Origin: Cordia subcordata
Taxonomy: Eukaryota; Streptophyta; Magnoliopsida; Boraginales; Cordiaceae
Assembly: GCA_028554755.1 (NCBI GenBank)
Contig: JAPTOF010000004.1
Location: 4,545,001 to 4,609,000, forward strand
DNA: 64,000 nt
Direction: 5' to 3'
The translations under genes and the position numbers were made by a program. Shown in pieces: positions 22,829-36,259 of the stretch (the stretch's first letter is position 1; the number at the start of each line of letters is the position of its first letter). The notes under the pieces are model-generated. The model had not been told where the DNA came from. It saw nothing but the letters and a program-made list of their open reading frames with translations, and did no database searches.

Positions 22829-23054
22829 TCTTTCTCTCTCCTCTCTCTTCTCTCCTTCCATCTTTCTTTTGTCGCCTCTCGCCGTTCAACCCAGAAGAGA
22901 GTCGAGGTGCTTCCATGTCTGCAATGGACAAACCATTTCACGACGAAGGAGGAGTCGTTGCTTAGATCTACAACTCCCCCCTCTCTGGTAAAGATCGGCT
23001 CTTATTAACACACTTATTTTTCTGAGTTTTAGATTTGTACCTTGTTCATTTTCC

Positions 23055-23335
23055 TATGGTGGTGCTGGTGGTGGTTGTGGTTGGTGTGGTGGTGGTGGTA
23101 GTGGCAGCAGTAGCGACGATAGTGGTGGTTGTCAAGTGATTGCTGTTTTTTTTTTCCTTATTTTTTGATTTTCTTTGTAAAAGATTGAAAACAATTAGTG
23201 AATTATTTCATTTAATTTAACTAATTTAATTATCTATGCTTTTGTGGTGGCGGTGATGGCGGTTGTGGTCATGGTTGGAGAAGTGGTGGTGGTGGCGACG
23301 GTGGTGGTGGTTGTGGAGTCAATGGTTGCAATATT
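23055..23335 (+). repeat. Duplicated GGT/GGTTGT-rich blocks
   Basis: Two G/T-rich blocks (about 23055-23130 and 23243-23325) made of GGTGGT, GGTTGT and GGCG words are each followed by a T-run and CTTTGTAAAAGA(A/T)TG. The whole unit looks like an imperfect duplication of about 190 bp. If transcribed and translated it would be Gly/Val low complexity; no start, stop or splice context supports a gene. Confidence 0.6.
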
Positions 23336-23399
23336 TTTTTTTTTTGCTTTGTAAAAGAGATTGGAAAAGGGTAGGGTGGTTAATTAGGCGGGAATAAAA

Positions 23400-23930
23400 T
23401 TGTAAACATGACTTTAATAATTGTGAAAAATTTTGACCAAATTGTGAACGCATTGTTTATAGGCGGGGACATACTAGGAAAGGTTGTGACTTTGTCAATT
23501 AGTAATTGTGAACATATAATCTAAAAATTTTTAAACATATAGAGTAAAAGTGGTGAATAATTAAATTTATGAACATATCGTATGAAAATTATGAAAATTA
23601 AAATTTTTGAACATAAAGTGTTTAATTGTGAACATGTCATATAAAATATGTAAATAACTAAAAATTGTGAACATGTATTATAAAAGTTATGAACTTATAA
23701 AAATTATGAATGTATATATATCAAAATTGTGAACGCATAAAAATTATGAATATATAGTAGAAAAATTATAAACGTATAGTATGAAGACCATCAACATATA
23801 TCTCTAAATATTTTTAAAAAATATTGAAATTATTAAAAAATATTAAAATTATGAACATATAATATGAAATTTGTAAAAAAAATAAAATTGTGAACAGTAT
23901 AAAAATTGTGAATGTATGAAATATATATGT
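23400..23930. repeat. Degenerate AATTGTGAACATAT-type short tandem repeats
   Basis: At least fifteen imperfect copies of a word near AAAATTGTGAACATATAGTA occur with irregular spacing of about 20-40 bp. They lie just downstream of the GGT-rich blocks and upstream of a GC-richer patch at 24050-24160, suggesting one decayed compound repeat. Confidence 0.65.
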
Positions 23931-26900
23931 TTTAACAATAATTTTTAATTTTTGAAATTTAAAAATAAAATGTAAAAGAAAATGAAATTAAACTAAAAAA
24001 ATTAAACTTTTATTTGTTTCTTATATTTCTTCTTTCTCAGCATGAAGGGGCGCTTTTTTTGTTTTGGACAAGACACGTGGATATCACGCTAGGAGAGGCG
24101 CACTATCCTCTTGAGGCACACCATTCGACGGGCGTAGGATGTAGGAGCTGAGAAAGACTTGGGTTTGCTTATATAATTACTAGGATTTATTAACATGCTG
24201 GAGTAATGACAATAATAAGAGCATATCTTTTTTAGTTTGGCTTGTCCTTGTCATTGCTCAATCATGTATTTTACTCATTACAATGACAAAAGTGCTTTGG
24301 CATTAATCGTTATGAGTTATCTGTAATGATTCCATTAGTGTGGATTATATAAATTAAGTAGTAAGACGAGATAAATTTCAAGGAACTTATTGATTTGTAA
24401 ACAAAGAAGGTAAAACTAAGGTACATTTTTGGAAATGAGACATATTGCAATTCTCATGATCATTAGATGTGTAAAATCCTATTCAAGCCGTCTAATAGCA
24501 AGCCGATTTTGAAATCTAATCCAACTCAAAGTCACTCCCAACATCGAATCTCTTCGAGTTTATTTTGGTTTTTGTTTCTCATTCATTATCAATTATTTAA
24601 AGATTACAAACAAATTTTGGATAGTAACCTGAATGTTGAGTAATCCTTACTTATGGCCAATTAGGCAAACTAATATAGGAATCGTTTTTCAAGTCGTTGT
24701 TTCTTTTTAGACAAAGATAAGTGGAACCAAACATTTCACAAAATAATTAATCAAATAATATTGACTTTCCTTTCATATAATCGAAAGAATATAAACGAAA
24801 GAAAACAAAGTTAATTAAAGACACAAGAAACACAAATAATTTTGTGAATTCAGAGACATGCATGTCCCAGAGTGTCGCGCTCGTTAAGCAAAAGTTGTAT
24901 ACCTGGTGGTCAGCAACTCCATTACAATACCAAGAAATTTGAGAAATGACAACAACTAAAATTTGCGAAAAAGTTATTCAGCCAAAAATAAATGCGACAA
25001 AAGAGAAATCGAGAGTAGGAGACTCTAGACCCTATGCAACCCTACCTGTTCTATTCTTCCCCTCTTGTGGCATTGGCAAAAGTCATAATAAATAGGTTTT
25101 GAGAAATGAAAATGCCAGAAGTTCTGAGAAATATCAATCATCAACTATGATATTATGGTGCTAGGCTGATGCTAATCCACCTAATATTGGATGGAAATAT
25201 TTAAAGTTCAGATTACCATGTTTTACGATAAAATTGTTACGTGAGGTTCAAAAAGTAACTCAAGTGACTGTTTACTTTTCTAAAAAATAATCATTTAAGT
25301 TTAAATGGCATGATCATCGAGAATTAAATTGAAGGGGAAAGATTTAGGGGAAAGAAGGCAGTTTCTTCGACCATATGGGGCTAGGATCGAGTGGTGTACA
25401 TATATTTCTGATTCTCTGTCGTGTTCTCTCAGGACATGCCAGGAATCCTCCACTAGAACCAGGTCACATCTTTATATGTTTCTGGAATAGTAACTAAGCC
25501 ATGTGGCCTGTCTACTATTATAATTATTCCTTCACTTTGTCATATTTAATCTCCTCGTAACATATAATGTTAGGAGAAAATATTTACTGACTTCAAATAA
25601 TTTAATTATAATTGTACGATAGTTTCAAACATTTCTATAAAGTTATGACCATATATGTTCAAATCTTATGAATGCACCAATGCTCAAGGATCTTTTGAAA
25701 AAGAAAATCAAATCAAAGTTGTTACTAGGTCACTGATCGATTTGCAAAGGGGAGCATTTTATTTCTTAGAAATTCAAGTATCATTTATCTTCTCAAAAAC
25801 TAACCCATAGATTTAATAAGTATAAAGAATGTTAGACCCTGCTGATTTTTTATTTGTTTGAATGATTATTACGCGTTGCAAGAATAACCCGAAGGTCATG
25901 TTCCATTGTCTCTTGTAAACAAGAGAAGAAAATGTGAAGCAGTTCGTAAAACATTAACCTATGCAATAGCCCACCGTATAGTGGGGCTTTTTTTTTTACC
26001 ATAATGGTAGAGAAAAAAGAAACAACATCGGTTTTATATTTGTCTTTTTAAAATATACTTTCTCATTCAATGAATAAGTGTTTTTAGGAATGCACAAGTG
26101 CTCATTCAATAAATGAGTACTTTTCTTGGTGCAAATTCTCAAATGATACACACTCAATGAGGAAGTAATTTTTAAAAGTACATGCAAAGCATATAATTAT
26201 TAAATAATATAAATAATTTATAATTATTAAATCTCACATAATGGGACGTTATCGCAAACTTCCCATCTACCCTAATTGGCTTCGAATTCCTTGAATGGAT
26301 ATTTTGACCAAAAAAGAAAAAGAAAGTAGGCAAAGAAATTCCTCCAATGGTTAAGATATTCAACATAGCATTAATTAACATTTTTCTAGATCCAATCTAT
26401 ATCCACAGCCTAGGTTTTTTTCTTTTCTCTCTCTCTCTCTCTTTTTTTTTTTTGGGTCAATATCCACAGCCTAAGTTAGGCTTCCATTATTCCATGCGAT
26501 GACATCCTAGAATGAGCTAGTCCAAATAGTCAAGAATTTCAGCATCAATTCTTTCTAGTTTTCATGACCAAAATGGTTATGATAAAGTTGGTGATAGTTA
26601 GAGACTTAAGCCAAACAAGTAATCGTGTGTAATAAAGGCAGATTCCACCTATTTTTTCTTTTTCTTTTTTTTTTAAACAATTTGCAAAACCGAGGGCCAT
26701 TACTTCAACCTTTCTCTGTTCCATATTACTTCTCACCCAAGCAACATAGGATTTGACTTTGATTAATAGGCTTAATGATGTAAAGACCTAATTTAGAGAT
26801 CTCTTTGAACTGCTAAATACACGTTTTAAGAATCGTGCTAAGAGATATTCGTATTTTCAAAAAGTCAAATTTTTTTAATAATCATCAAATTTCTTTGTTT

Positions 26901-28494
26901 AATATAAATATATATATTTGAATGACTAAACACTCATGAAAATATCAACATAAATAATTTAGTAATAGTGCTTTAGATCAAATTAGGGTATATTATATTC
27001 TTATTAGAGAAAATGATGAAGAGCATTACAACACCAGGAACAAGTGCTATTCCACTCCTATTCTTTTGGCTCCATGTCGGGTCATTCATCATGATTAGAC
27101 GTTGTTTTAGTTAATCTTTACTTTCTTTCAGGACAAAGTTTGTTGATAAATATTTTTCTTTTCAAGGGAAAGAAACAATAAAATTAGTGGATATGCTTTT
27201 GTCGTGATTAACAATCTTTGATAAACGAAAGAAACGGCGTTGACGGCGTGATCCACTATCTTCTTGCTTTGCATATTCTTTTGAATTCTGAAAGTTACTA
27301 TCTATCGTCATAATTTGAGAAATTAAGGTCCGTCTCTTTATTGTAGTTTTTTTTTTTTTCTGATAAGTGTTTTTTTTAAAGATAAGGTAAAATAAGTTGA
27401 TTATATATAATTTTTTTTATCAACGTGAAAAGAATATTTATAAAGAAAGAAAAAATATTTTCATCTGCTAAAACATTTTCACTCTAACAATCAAACATTA
27501 TTACTACTACTACTACTACTAATAATAATAATAATAATAATAATTTTCAAACGAATATTATTAAATTATTTTCCTATAAAACACACAGACATCGGAAAGT
27601 ATCCAATTTCCTCTGTATAGGCTATCACTTCCTCCTCCTCGCGGCCCCAACCCTAACAGAAAAGTCAATAATTAGGCAAAAAAGGATTGCAATTAAATGA
27701 ATGAAAAATTGTTCGAAATGACAAACGTTTTGAATGATTGTCTATAAATAAGTTTTTTTTTATATTAATTAATAAATTATAAAATTAATTGTACGAAAAT
27801 GTGTGTACAAAATAAAAGAGGGCAATTTTATTGAAAGTCTAAACAGTCACAAGTTGGGATTATGGGTATTATTTCAAGTGATTGAAATTACTTCTTTTAA
27901 AAGTAATGACTTAAATTCGAATCCGATAAAAGACAAGGATAAAAGAAAAAATAAAGAAAAACAATTATGTGTTTCATAGAATGATGGTTACACGGATTAC
28001 AATTTGCATTGTTAGTATTTAATTTTTCATACAACCACTTTTTCTTGTAAGTCTTTTAACAACGACTTTCATTTTATATAGAAGAGGTTTATGTAACTTG
28101 ATAATATATAGAACGAGAATTGATTTTATTGGATTATAAAACAAGCAGCAAAGACATTTGGACTGAAATAGTAAATTAGTTAGATTCCTACCATAGCCTA
28201 CACTTTTTTTCTTGTTCTTTTTGCGAGGTCACCGTAGCTTACACGTGTAACGTCACAACGTGTTATAGGAGAATTGCATACATAGTGGTGAAGAATTAAA
28301 TGCGCTTCAAAAGTCAATTTGGCCAAATCATTTTTCAAGTTTCACAATATGCCCGTGATCGTTCATGCAACTGCACATGCATAAAGAATTATGTTAACTA
28401 AAGTCTCAGATCGAAAAAAAAGAAAGAAAAAGTGTCATATATATAGAAATTTAAATAATTAATAATTTTAAATTTTAATTTTTTAATTATCAAT
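23931..28494. other. Intergenic with microsatellites, no gene seen
   Basis: AT-rich. Simple repeats: (CT)n followed by T-run at about 26425-26453, and (TAC)n(TAA)n at about 27502-27543. A MITE-like segment at about 27330-27510 begins AAGGTCCGTCTCTTTATTG. No protein motif, RNA gene or promoter could be supported in this 4.5 kb. Confidence 0.5.
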
Positions 28495-28719
28495 CTTTCC
28501 AACGAGCGCAATATTAACTTCGTTAATATTAAATTAATATTTCTATTAATATTAAACTTATCATTTTCAATCATCCTCGCATTAAATTATCATTTTAATC
28601 CTTCCTTCTTTCAAAAAATAAATTATATTTAATTAAAGAATGACTAAAAATAATAAATCTTCATATACATAAAATTATTTAATAAATTTTATCTAGTGCA
28701 ACATTGCATCGTTTTTTAA
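28495..28719. mobile_element. MITE family A, copy 1
   Basis: The left end CCAACGAGCGCAATATTAA is inverted at the right, whose reverse complement reads TTAAAAAACGATGCAATGTT. The interior shares AATTATATTTAATTAAAGAATGA and ATACATAAAATTATTTAAT with the copies at 31062-31282 and 38262-38476. Confidence 0.5.
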
Positions 28720-29778
28720 ACTACTTCAATATCCGCTAACATTCAAAATAGGAATTTAACATTCTACAGAAATTTCATCTCTTCAGGTCAACTTCTAGAT
28801 GTCCAGATAGTCCCCATAAACACTCCCATTGAAGATTGTGCAAGTGCGTGTTTCTAACCATGGTGGTTTCAGATTAGACGTGTAGATAGCGAGGCAAAAA
28901 AAAACGTGTTTGAACCTACCAATTAAGAATTTCGACGACCCTTTGGCTACTCCACCGTGATAGGTATTCTATCCGAGTTGCTTTCTTTGATAGAGTGTGA
29001 GAGAAGAGGAGCACATCTCTGAAAATGGTCACATAAATTCGATTTTCGCTTTTTTTTCTTAATTAAAAATTTTGACGATATTAATTAGAGAGGATTCAAA
29101 ATCCTAATTCTTTTAATGTGAATAGGTTTACGAATTAATTTCCGTTAATTTCCCTCCTTTGACGTGAAAAAGAAAATCTTAATTCCTTAAGCAGACACAT
29201 GTCTCTCCTATTTCCCACATCTACGACAGGTAGCAGCCGTCGTCGGCGGATTTAGACCCTTCGTTTTCATTGTTATTCTTACTACTGTCTCCTTGTGAGC
29301 CACCTACCCCTCTTCTTATTCAAAAACGGTGCCTGGCTTATCGTATAAGTTGTTCAATTTTTTTTTTTGCTTTTGTTTTCTGATATGTGTTAATAAGAGT
29401 CGCTTAGCTTTTAGTGCCTTAAACTATACATTTTGTACTTTCTCTGTAAGCCTCGTAAATATTTGATTTTTTCACTCACATCGCGTTTCCCATCTTTTAT
29501 TATATTGTAATTTTCACTTCAACAGAAAATTAGATAACTTATAAGTTATAATACTAGCTACTTAGGCTTCCACTGACAAACAATTAGAATTATTTTCTTA
29601 AAAAATTTATGAAAAATAAAAAATAGATATCGTATTTACAAAGAAACATTTTTTTCAAATGAATAATTAAAAGTAGTATTTAATCTTTTTCTAAGTAAAA
29701 AGAGAGTCGCTGGAAATAACTCAAGGATGTTTCCAAAGTTTCTTTCAATAAATTTGGGAAGTTTCCTAACAACGGTTT
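28720..29778. other. Intergenic, no gene seen
   Basis: AT-rich apart from a GC-richer patch at about 29190-29340. That patch has a leader-like CT-rich character but no recognisable coding exon. Confidence 0.4.
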
Positions 29779-29810
29779 TTTTAACAGGTGTAATATTACA
29801 TCAGTTAAAA
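29779..29810. repeat. 32-bp palindrome made of MITE family A termini
   Basis: TTTTAACAGGTGTAAT is followed directly by ATTACATCAGTTAAAA; the two halves are inverted repeats with 14 of 16 positions matching. The halves equal the outer ends of MITE family A, so this looks like an element whose interior has been lost, leaving the termini joined head to head. Confidence 0.6.
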
Positions 29811-31061
29811 TTGATTAAATGATGCTATATATATATATATATTAAATATAACTCATCTTTTAAAAGAAGGAATGACAAAAAAAAATATATTCAAATATGG
29901 GATAAAAACACGTTTAAAAGTTTGTAACTTCAAGTTAATTTCTCCTTAATTTGTTTATTCTTTTTGTTCTTTATTGATTTATTTTTCTTTTAATTTCATT
30001 TAACCTTTAATTCCAATCCTTATCTATCTTAACCTATGGGTCTCTAAGAAAATTTTTACAGAATAGTCAATAATAATGAGAAAATAAAAGTTTTAGTAAG
30101 TGTCATATTGACAAGATATAACATAGATATACACACTTTTAAACTTGGGAAATGATTTTAAATCTTTAAAAATATTTCTTTTCCTAATCTAGTAAAAGAG
30201 AACATATTTGAAAAACTATTAACAGGTAAATGTATTTGTTAATTTATAATAAATAAAATTATTTTTCATTTTCAATTAGTAAATATATTTTTAATTATTT
30301 TTAAATTTTACAAAAAATAAAAAATTTACTTAAAAAATCTAAAAATAAAAAAAAATTGTAAATAAACAAGATATTAAATTTGGTTGTCCATCGATTCCCT
30401 TCGTTCTCTTTTGGGTGGACAATAAGGTAACTAAAGATATTTTCTTTATTTTTCACCAACCATTTTCCTCAAAATTCTCCATTATAATATTTATTGGTTA
30501 TTATCTTCTTTGATAATCTACTTTCATTATTTTGAAAAATGATATAATTGAAGATATCTTTAATTTATTATTAATTTTTAAAAGTGGGACAACAAAAAAA
30601 GGCATAAATAGATACTTCATCGGTAAAAAGTAACCAATTATATGAAAATGGGATATGAAAAGTAGAGAACCTGCTAAAGGTGAAAATGACATTTTTGTAA
30701 TAGTTGTAGTCAATTTGACTATTAACTATCCGAAGAAAAGATTTATCCATGAATTAACTAGATACAAAATAAATTGATATAATCTCAAAATAGCAAATAA
30801 GATTCTCATAATAGAAAAATGGTTAGTGTAATCTAATTTGGTAAATGAGATCTTAAAACTATCACATTTTATGATGACAAGACCCCATTCCGCTTCAATC
30901 AACTTTTTAACTGTTTAACTATCAAGGGGAAGGTTTAAACATGCGAAGAGTCAGTCTAATCTAGTTTATTATCCTCTAAACAATTATTAATGGAATTAAT
31001 ATCAGGAAAATTTATATAATCACGTCACATATAATGGAGATGTTTTATGAGGCTAACGGTA
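29811..31061. other. Intergenic, no gene seen
   Basis: Very AT-rich, with a short (AT)n run at about 29825-29841. No coding, RNA or paired-end signal was seen. Confidence 0.5.
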
Positions 31062-31282
31062 TTTTCTAACAGGTGTAATATTAAATTTATTATTGTTAAA
31101 TTTATATTTTTCATTGATACGGAAAATTTATCATTCTTAATTGTTTTTATATTAAATTTACCATTTTCAATGAATGGTTCTTTTAGGAGCTAAGTTATAT
31201 TTAATATAAGAATGAAAATAGTGAATTTTATTATACATGTAATCATTTTATTAATCTGTGTAATATTGCACCGGTTAAAAAA
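31062..31282. mobile_element. MITE family A, copy 2 (best preserved)
   Basis: The left end TTTTCTAACAGGTGTAATAT and the reverse complement of the right end, TTTTTTAACCGGTGCAATAT, match over about 20 bp with few differences. The interior is AT-rich and noncoding, about 220 bp long in total. Confidence 0.6.
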
Positions 31283-32396
31283 TTGATTTTACTCAATAAG
31301 TTGTTAAAACTTAACTTTGCAAGATCTCCCTCGATTCAATTTAACAATTAAAGTATTCAAAATGCAAGAAAAATACGTGTAATATCTTCTTTCTTTTGCT
31401 CGTGAAATTTGTGTAAATATCATGAAAAATCAAGTGAAGATCTTCTAGGCACCCGTGAACTTTGAAAGAGTAATCCAATCCGTAATCCTTTAGTCAATTC
31501 AGCAAATAGGAGGAAATATTTTTTGCCAAGTAGTATAACTTACGTGGATTCATATAATCCCCATAAATCTTTGATAATAAATAGGGATGACAATAGGGTG
31601 AAGTAAAAATAGAGTTTGCTTTCTTTTATTTTATTTTATTTTATTTTACACGTGTTATTAAAATTCCTTTCCCTACTCTTATCATATAACTGGTATGGGG
31701 TAAATTACTATTATTATCTCTATAATAGTTCAATGAACAAATCTCACTTGCCCCAATAGAATATTAGTAAATTTTGAAAAAATACTTAACACATATGAAT
31801 ATATTAAAAATAAGTTAATTTTTATTACTAAACCAAATAAATCTCTAATGATATTAAGTTTATATTGAAATATATAAAATATATACTAAATGGTATGATG
31901 TTTATATTAAAAGTAATAGAAATACATATACGGGAATGGGTACGGAGTTGAGTGGATAAACTCTTATCTCGCCCCACTATTGCACTAGGATAAGGAAATA
32001 AAACCTCGCTCCCCCCCCCCCCCCAGGGGTTTTTGCTAAAGAAAAAAAATACCCCAATTCTTGTAATATTTCTAGTAGGGTTGAGTACTATTTGCATCCT
32101 TAAATTAATAGAGATGGGAGGTTAGTGCAATGCATTTATTTTCTACTATAAATGAGATTTTTTCTTTTAAGAAAATAAAAAATAAAATTTGCATGATGAC
32201 GAGTCCCCCCTACGCTTCTCCCGCGTAGCTGCCAGCTGTCCGGCCACGGATTCCCTGATTGCGTACACACTGGACCACCCTGGTCCCACCCACGCCACCC
32301 CCACCTCCTCCTCCCTCTCTCTGTCTCTCTCTCACACACACTTCACACAATCCACACACTTCACTACCCCCACATTACTCCACGTCAAACTTCCCC
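31283..32396. other. Intergenic and PUB9 upstream region
   Basis: Contains a C-run at about 32011-32024 (a sequencing-risk homopolymer) and, from 32200, a C/T- and CACACA-rich region typical of a plant core-promoter approach. No separate gene is called; the frames on both strands at 32136-32468 are low-complexity P/S/T peptides. Confidence 0.5.
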
Positions 32397-32403
32397 TATA
32401 AAA
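32397..32403 (+). promoter_or_regulatory. TATA box of PUB9
   Basis: TATAAAA is followed after 3 bp by a (CT)n tract (32407-32427), a common plant 5'-leader feature. Transcription probably starts near 32430, giving a leader of about 170 nt. Confidence 0.6.
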
Positions 32404-32599
32404 TTCTTCTCTCTCTCTCTCTCTCTCACAAAACAACACTACTGCACCAAAATAAAGCCAGCCCCTAAAAAAGGCGTGTAAAATATTCTTCTTCCCTCAC
32501 TATGTGATATTGTTCCAAACCCACATTGCGTTTGATTGAATTTTTCGATACCAGAAAATAAGAAAAAAAATAATTTCAAGAAAAGAAAGGAAGAATTTG

Positions 32600-34752
32600 A
32601 TGATGGCGAAAACTGGGGTGTTTGAAGGTGATCCCGGTACGTCAGCGAAGGCGACGGAGTTGAAGAGAGAATTGCAGAGGGTGGTGAAGGAAATTGTGGG
32701 CGAAGAAGATGTGAATGTTGAGGCAATAGATAAGGCTCTCGAGATGGTGCGTGCTTTGAAGGAATTGAAGATGAAGAAGTCCTTGTCTCTGAAGCTTCGT
32801 AAGGAGGAGTCGGTGACACTGACGGCGTCGGCGCCGGTGCCGGAGGAGTTTAAGTGCCCGCTCTCCAAAGAGCTCATGAGAGATCCTGTCATTGTCGCTA
32901 CTGGTCAGGTATAATTTTCGAAATTATCTTTCATTTTTCTTCGAAACTGTTTTTTTTTTTTTTTTTTTGTTTGGGGGGGGGGGTTAATTTTGTATTTTTC
33001 GTGAGAATTTGGTTTCGTTTGGTACTTCTGATGGCTTTTTAGCAAAATTTATATTCCAAAAGATTGCATTTCTTTATTGTTTTCCTTTTTCTTGTAGTAA
33101 AATTATTTTTTTGGTGATGATGATAGTGTGGTAGTTGATAATGAAGGTGGATTAGATTGCAAAATAATGTATTAAAGGAATTCAGTATGACAATATGAAC
33201 CTGAATTTGTTGTTATTAATACGATGATGTAGTCACTTTATTGTTCAGTAATTACTTTGTTCTTGGCCACGAAATTGAATACTTGGAAATATTTTAAATG
33301 TTCTTTCTTTACTCTCCATCTTCTGTTTTTCCTTTTTCTTGTTGTGTTGGGGTTGGAGGTGGTGGTGGTGGTGGTCCGGAAGGGATTGGTTGAGGATTAT
33401 CTTAATTGATACTTGTTAGATTTGTTAATTTGTTAATTAGGGAATAATGAAAAGTGATTTGTCTTTTAGTGTGTAATGATTGAGCAAATTATCCCTTTTC
33501 TTGTCCTCGAGTTGGATTTAATTAGGTTCTTTGATTCTTAGAAATGTAGGCATTTGGATTAGTCCACTGCATTATTTTGTAATTTTGTTTCTTGGATTGC
33601 TAGAAATGTTTGATTTCCAGAATTTGGTTGGTAATTGTTATGGGTTTCTTTTTATGAATTCTGCAGACTTATGATAGACCCTTCATCCAGAAATGGTTAA
33701 AAGCTGGGAATAGGACATGCCCTCGAACGCAGCAGGTACTCTCACATATTACGCTTACTCCTAATCATTTGATTTGGGAGATGATATCGCAATGGTGCAA
33801 GAACCACGGCATCAAATTGCCGGACCCTGTTCAGTATTCGAATGAAGAAGGATTGACAGAAGCTGACAAGGAACATTTTCTTTCTTTGCTCGAGAGGTTA
33901 TCTTCGACACTATCTGATCAAAAGGAAGCTGCTAAGGAATTGAGGTTATTGACAAAACGAATGCCTTCATTTCGAGCACTATTTGGTGAGTCCAGTGATG
34001 CAATACATCAGTTGCTCAAACCACTTTCGCAGAGCAAGTCATTGAGTAATGTTCAACCTGATCTCCAAGAAGACCTAATAACAACACTTTTGAATCTTTC
34101 CATCCATGACAATAATAAAAAGCTTGTTGCAGAAACTCCTTCTGTTATTCCACTTCTCATCGACGCATTAAGATCAGGAACTACTGAAACAAGGAGCAAT
34201 GCAGCCGCAACACTTTTCACATTGTCAGCTCTGGATTCCAATAAGGCACTTATAGGCAAATCTGGTTCACTGAAACCCCTCATTGACCTTTTAGATGAGG
34301 GGCATCCTTCGGCCATGAAAGATGTTGCTTCAGCTATATTTAATCTGTGCATTTTACATGAGAATAAGGCCAGAGCTGTGAGAGATGGTGCAGTGAGAGT
34401 GATATTGAGAAAGATCATGAACAGGGTTCATGTGGATGAATTATTAGCGATTCTAGCTATGCTGTCAACTAATCAAAGAGCTATTGAAGAACTGGGAGAG
34501 CTTGGTGCTGTCACTTGTTTGCTAAGTATTATGAGGGAGACCTCTTGTGCTCGAAACAAAGAGAACTGCATCGCAGTCCTTTACACTATCTGTTTCAATG
34601 ATCGGACCAAGTGGAAGGAGCTGCGAGAAGAGGAAAGTACTCACGGCACAATCTCTCAGCTCGCTCAAAATGGGACCTCAAGAGCCAAGAGGAAGGCCAG
34701 CGGCATTCTTGAAAGAGTTAATAGGGTTGTCAATCTCACCCATACTGCATGA
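32600..34752 (+). CDS. PUB9: PUB9: U-box/ARM-repeat E3 ubiquitin ligase
   Basis: Two exons, 32600-32908 and 33667-34752, join in phase (CAG|GTATAA ... CTGCAG|ACT) to give 464 residues; Arabidopsis PUB9 is about 460. The first ATG is used; a second one directly after gives MAKTG, the family N-terminus. Residues 79-150 are the U-box, which recruits the ubiquitin-loaded E2: FKCPLSKELMRDPVIVATGQ, then TYDRPFIQKWL, then NRTCP and LTPNHLI. The intron splits the U-box after GQ. Residues about 190-450 are armadillo repeats for substrate binding (LITTLLNLSIHD, NAAATLFTLSALDSNK, VASAIFNLCILHENKARAVR), ending NLTHTA as in Arabidopsis. PUB9 was reported to interact with S-domain receptor kinases and to act in ABA and phosphate responses; that is family knowledge. 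It converges on CHIP, another E3, 6.4 kb away. No damage is seen. Confidence 0.96.
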
Positions 34753-36259
34753 TGGGCCAGTTTGAGTACAAAATTCCTGTAAATTCTACATCCTCTAGCC
34801 ATTTCCAACCAATACCGAGGCATCTCTTGTCATCTCATCGTCCATTGTGTATATTCTGTTACTTCTCCAGGTTACCAATCACCTTTTGGAGTTAATAGTC
34901 AGTGTGAATAATTACAACAGAGAAGCTCTATCTATAATTTCTCTATTTTTGCCCAACAATTTTGCAAAATGGCTCATTTTGTTTGCTACTCCAAAATCAT
35001 TGGAAATGTTATCATAATTGCATGTCCTTGCATTCCGCCACATGGCCTTAAAATTCATAACTTTCTCTCTATCCCTTAGTCTTACTGTATGTTATGGTAT
35101 GTTTGCAGGTTTTTCTTTTTTTGTTTCCAATCTTTTGCTTTATTTCCTAGGAAAGATGGAAAATGGAAAGGACATGGGATTTCAAAAGATGAGGAGAAAG
35201 GAAATATCTTTTCCTTTTCATTTTCCATCCCAGCTAAACAAGGTAAAAGATTGTTTTCTCCTCTCATTTTTCATCCCCCACATTTTAACCAGACACACCA
35301 TATGTGTCTTGCTCAAGTGATTTTCTTGCACATGGCCAGCCACCTAAGATTGTTTAAACAGCACATGAATGGGCAAGTGGGCTGTTCTTGTATTTGTCTG
35401 CAGGCAACATTTTAATAGAGTTTCTTGTATCTTGCTAAGAAGGGTATCTCTCATTTTTATGTTATTTGGGTTATTAGATGCTTCATTTTTAAAGGTGGTG
35501 AAATCAGAAATGTGATGTTTTTCCTGTTAGGTTGGGGCTGTTAACTCCCTCAGTGTATTTTGACAGGTACCCAAGTTTTGTCCTGGAAAATAAAGCCAAG
35601 AAACATACAATTATAGATGACATAGATGATTGTGATTTTGAAATGGGTGGTTGGGCACTGGGTTACAATTGAAACGGGAGGACTGTGCCCTCATTCAATG
35701 GTTCGGATCATTATGTAGATTGTCCTTATTATTCTCTCTTTCTTTTTTTTTCATTTTTCAAATTAATTTTCATTTTCTTTTCTTTAAAAGTATAAATTAG
35801 TCCTTAATATTTGTCATTGTTAGTCAAATTAGTTATTTTCAAATTAATATTTTATTTCTTTTGTTTTTTTAAATAACAGCAATTTTTCATTTTCATTAAA
35901 GAATGATTAAATTTGTACGTCGGCCCGAGCGAATGGCAGTGTTACTGAAATGTATCCTTTTGTTTCTTCTTATAGATAACTTGTGGACCTAGTGGTAATG
36001 AAATCTCAAGTTCATTTCTAAAGTTGGTTTGAGCGGTACAAAATGCTGCACTTGGTCTTCAGACCACTGAAAGAAACATTGACAGAATACATATTGGGGT
36101 TGATTTTGCTCTTTTTAACAACACTTGTGGCATCGTACTAGATACCTATGAGATATGCTTAGCGGAAATTCTTTGCTTTCTTGGCTCTACTTATGACGGC
36201 ATATATCCAAACGCGTGCCACCATGTGGTCCTCGTCGCCGGTGATTTGGAGTGTTTCAC
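34753..36259. other. PUB9 3' flank and intergenic
   Basis: The 3' UTR of PUB9 lies in the first few hundred bases. At about 35148-35246 the segment AGGAAAGATGGAAAATGGAA is mirrored by TTTTCATTTTCCATCCCAGC, a MITE-like hairpin. Overlapping frames at 35018-35415 come from it and are not genes. Confidence 0.5.

Noticed and set aside
24140..24185. Helitron 3' end near an ACTAGG word
   Set aside because: There is no terminal hairpin and the base after CTAG is G rather than T.
32439..32892. Two minus-strand frames of 126 and 130 codons over the PUB9 leader and first exon
   Set aside because: They are antisense to a conserved exon and its CT-rich leader, with no motif of their own.
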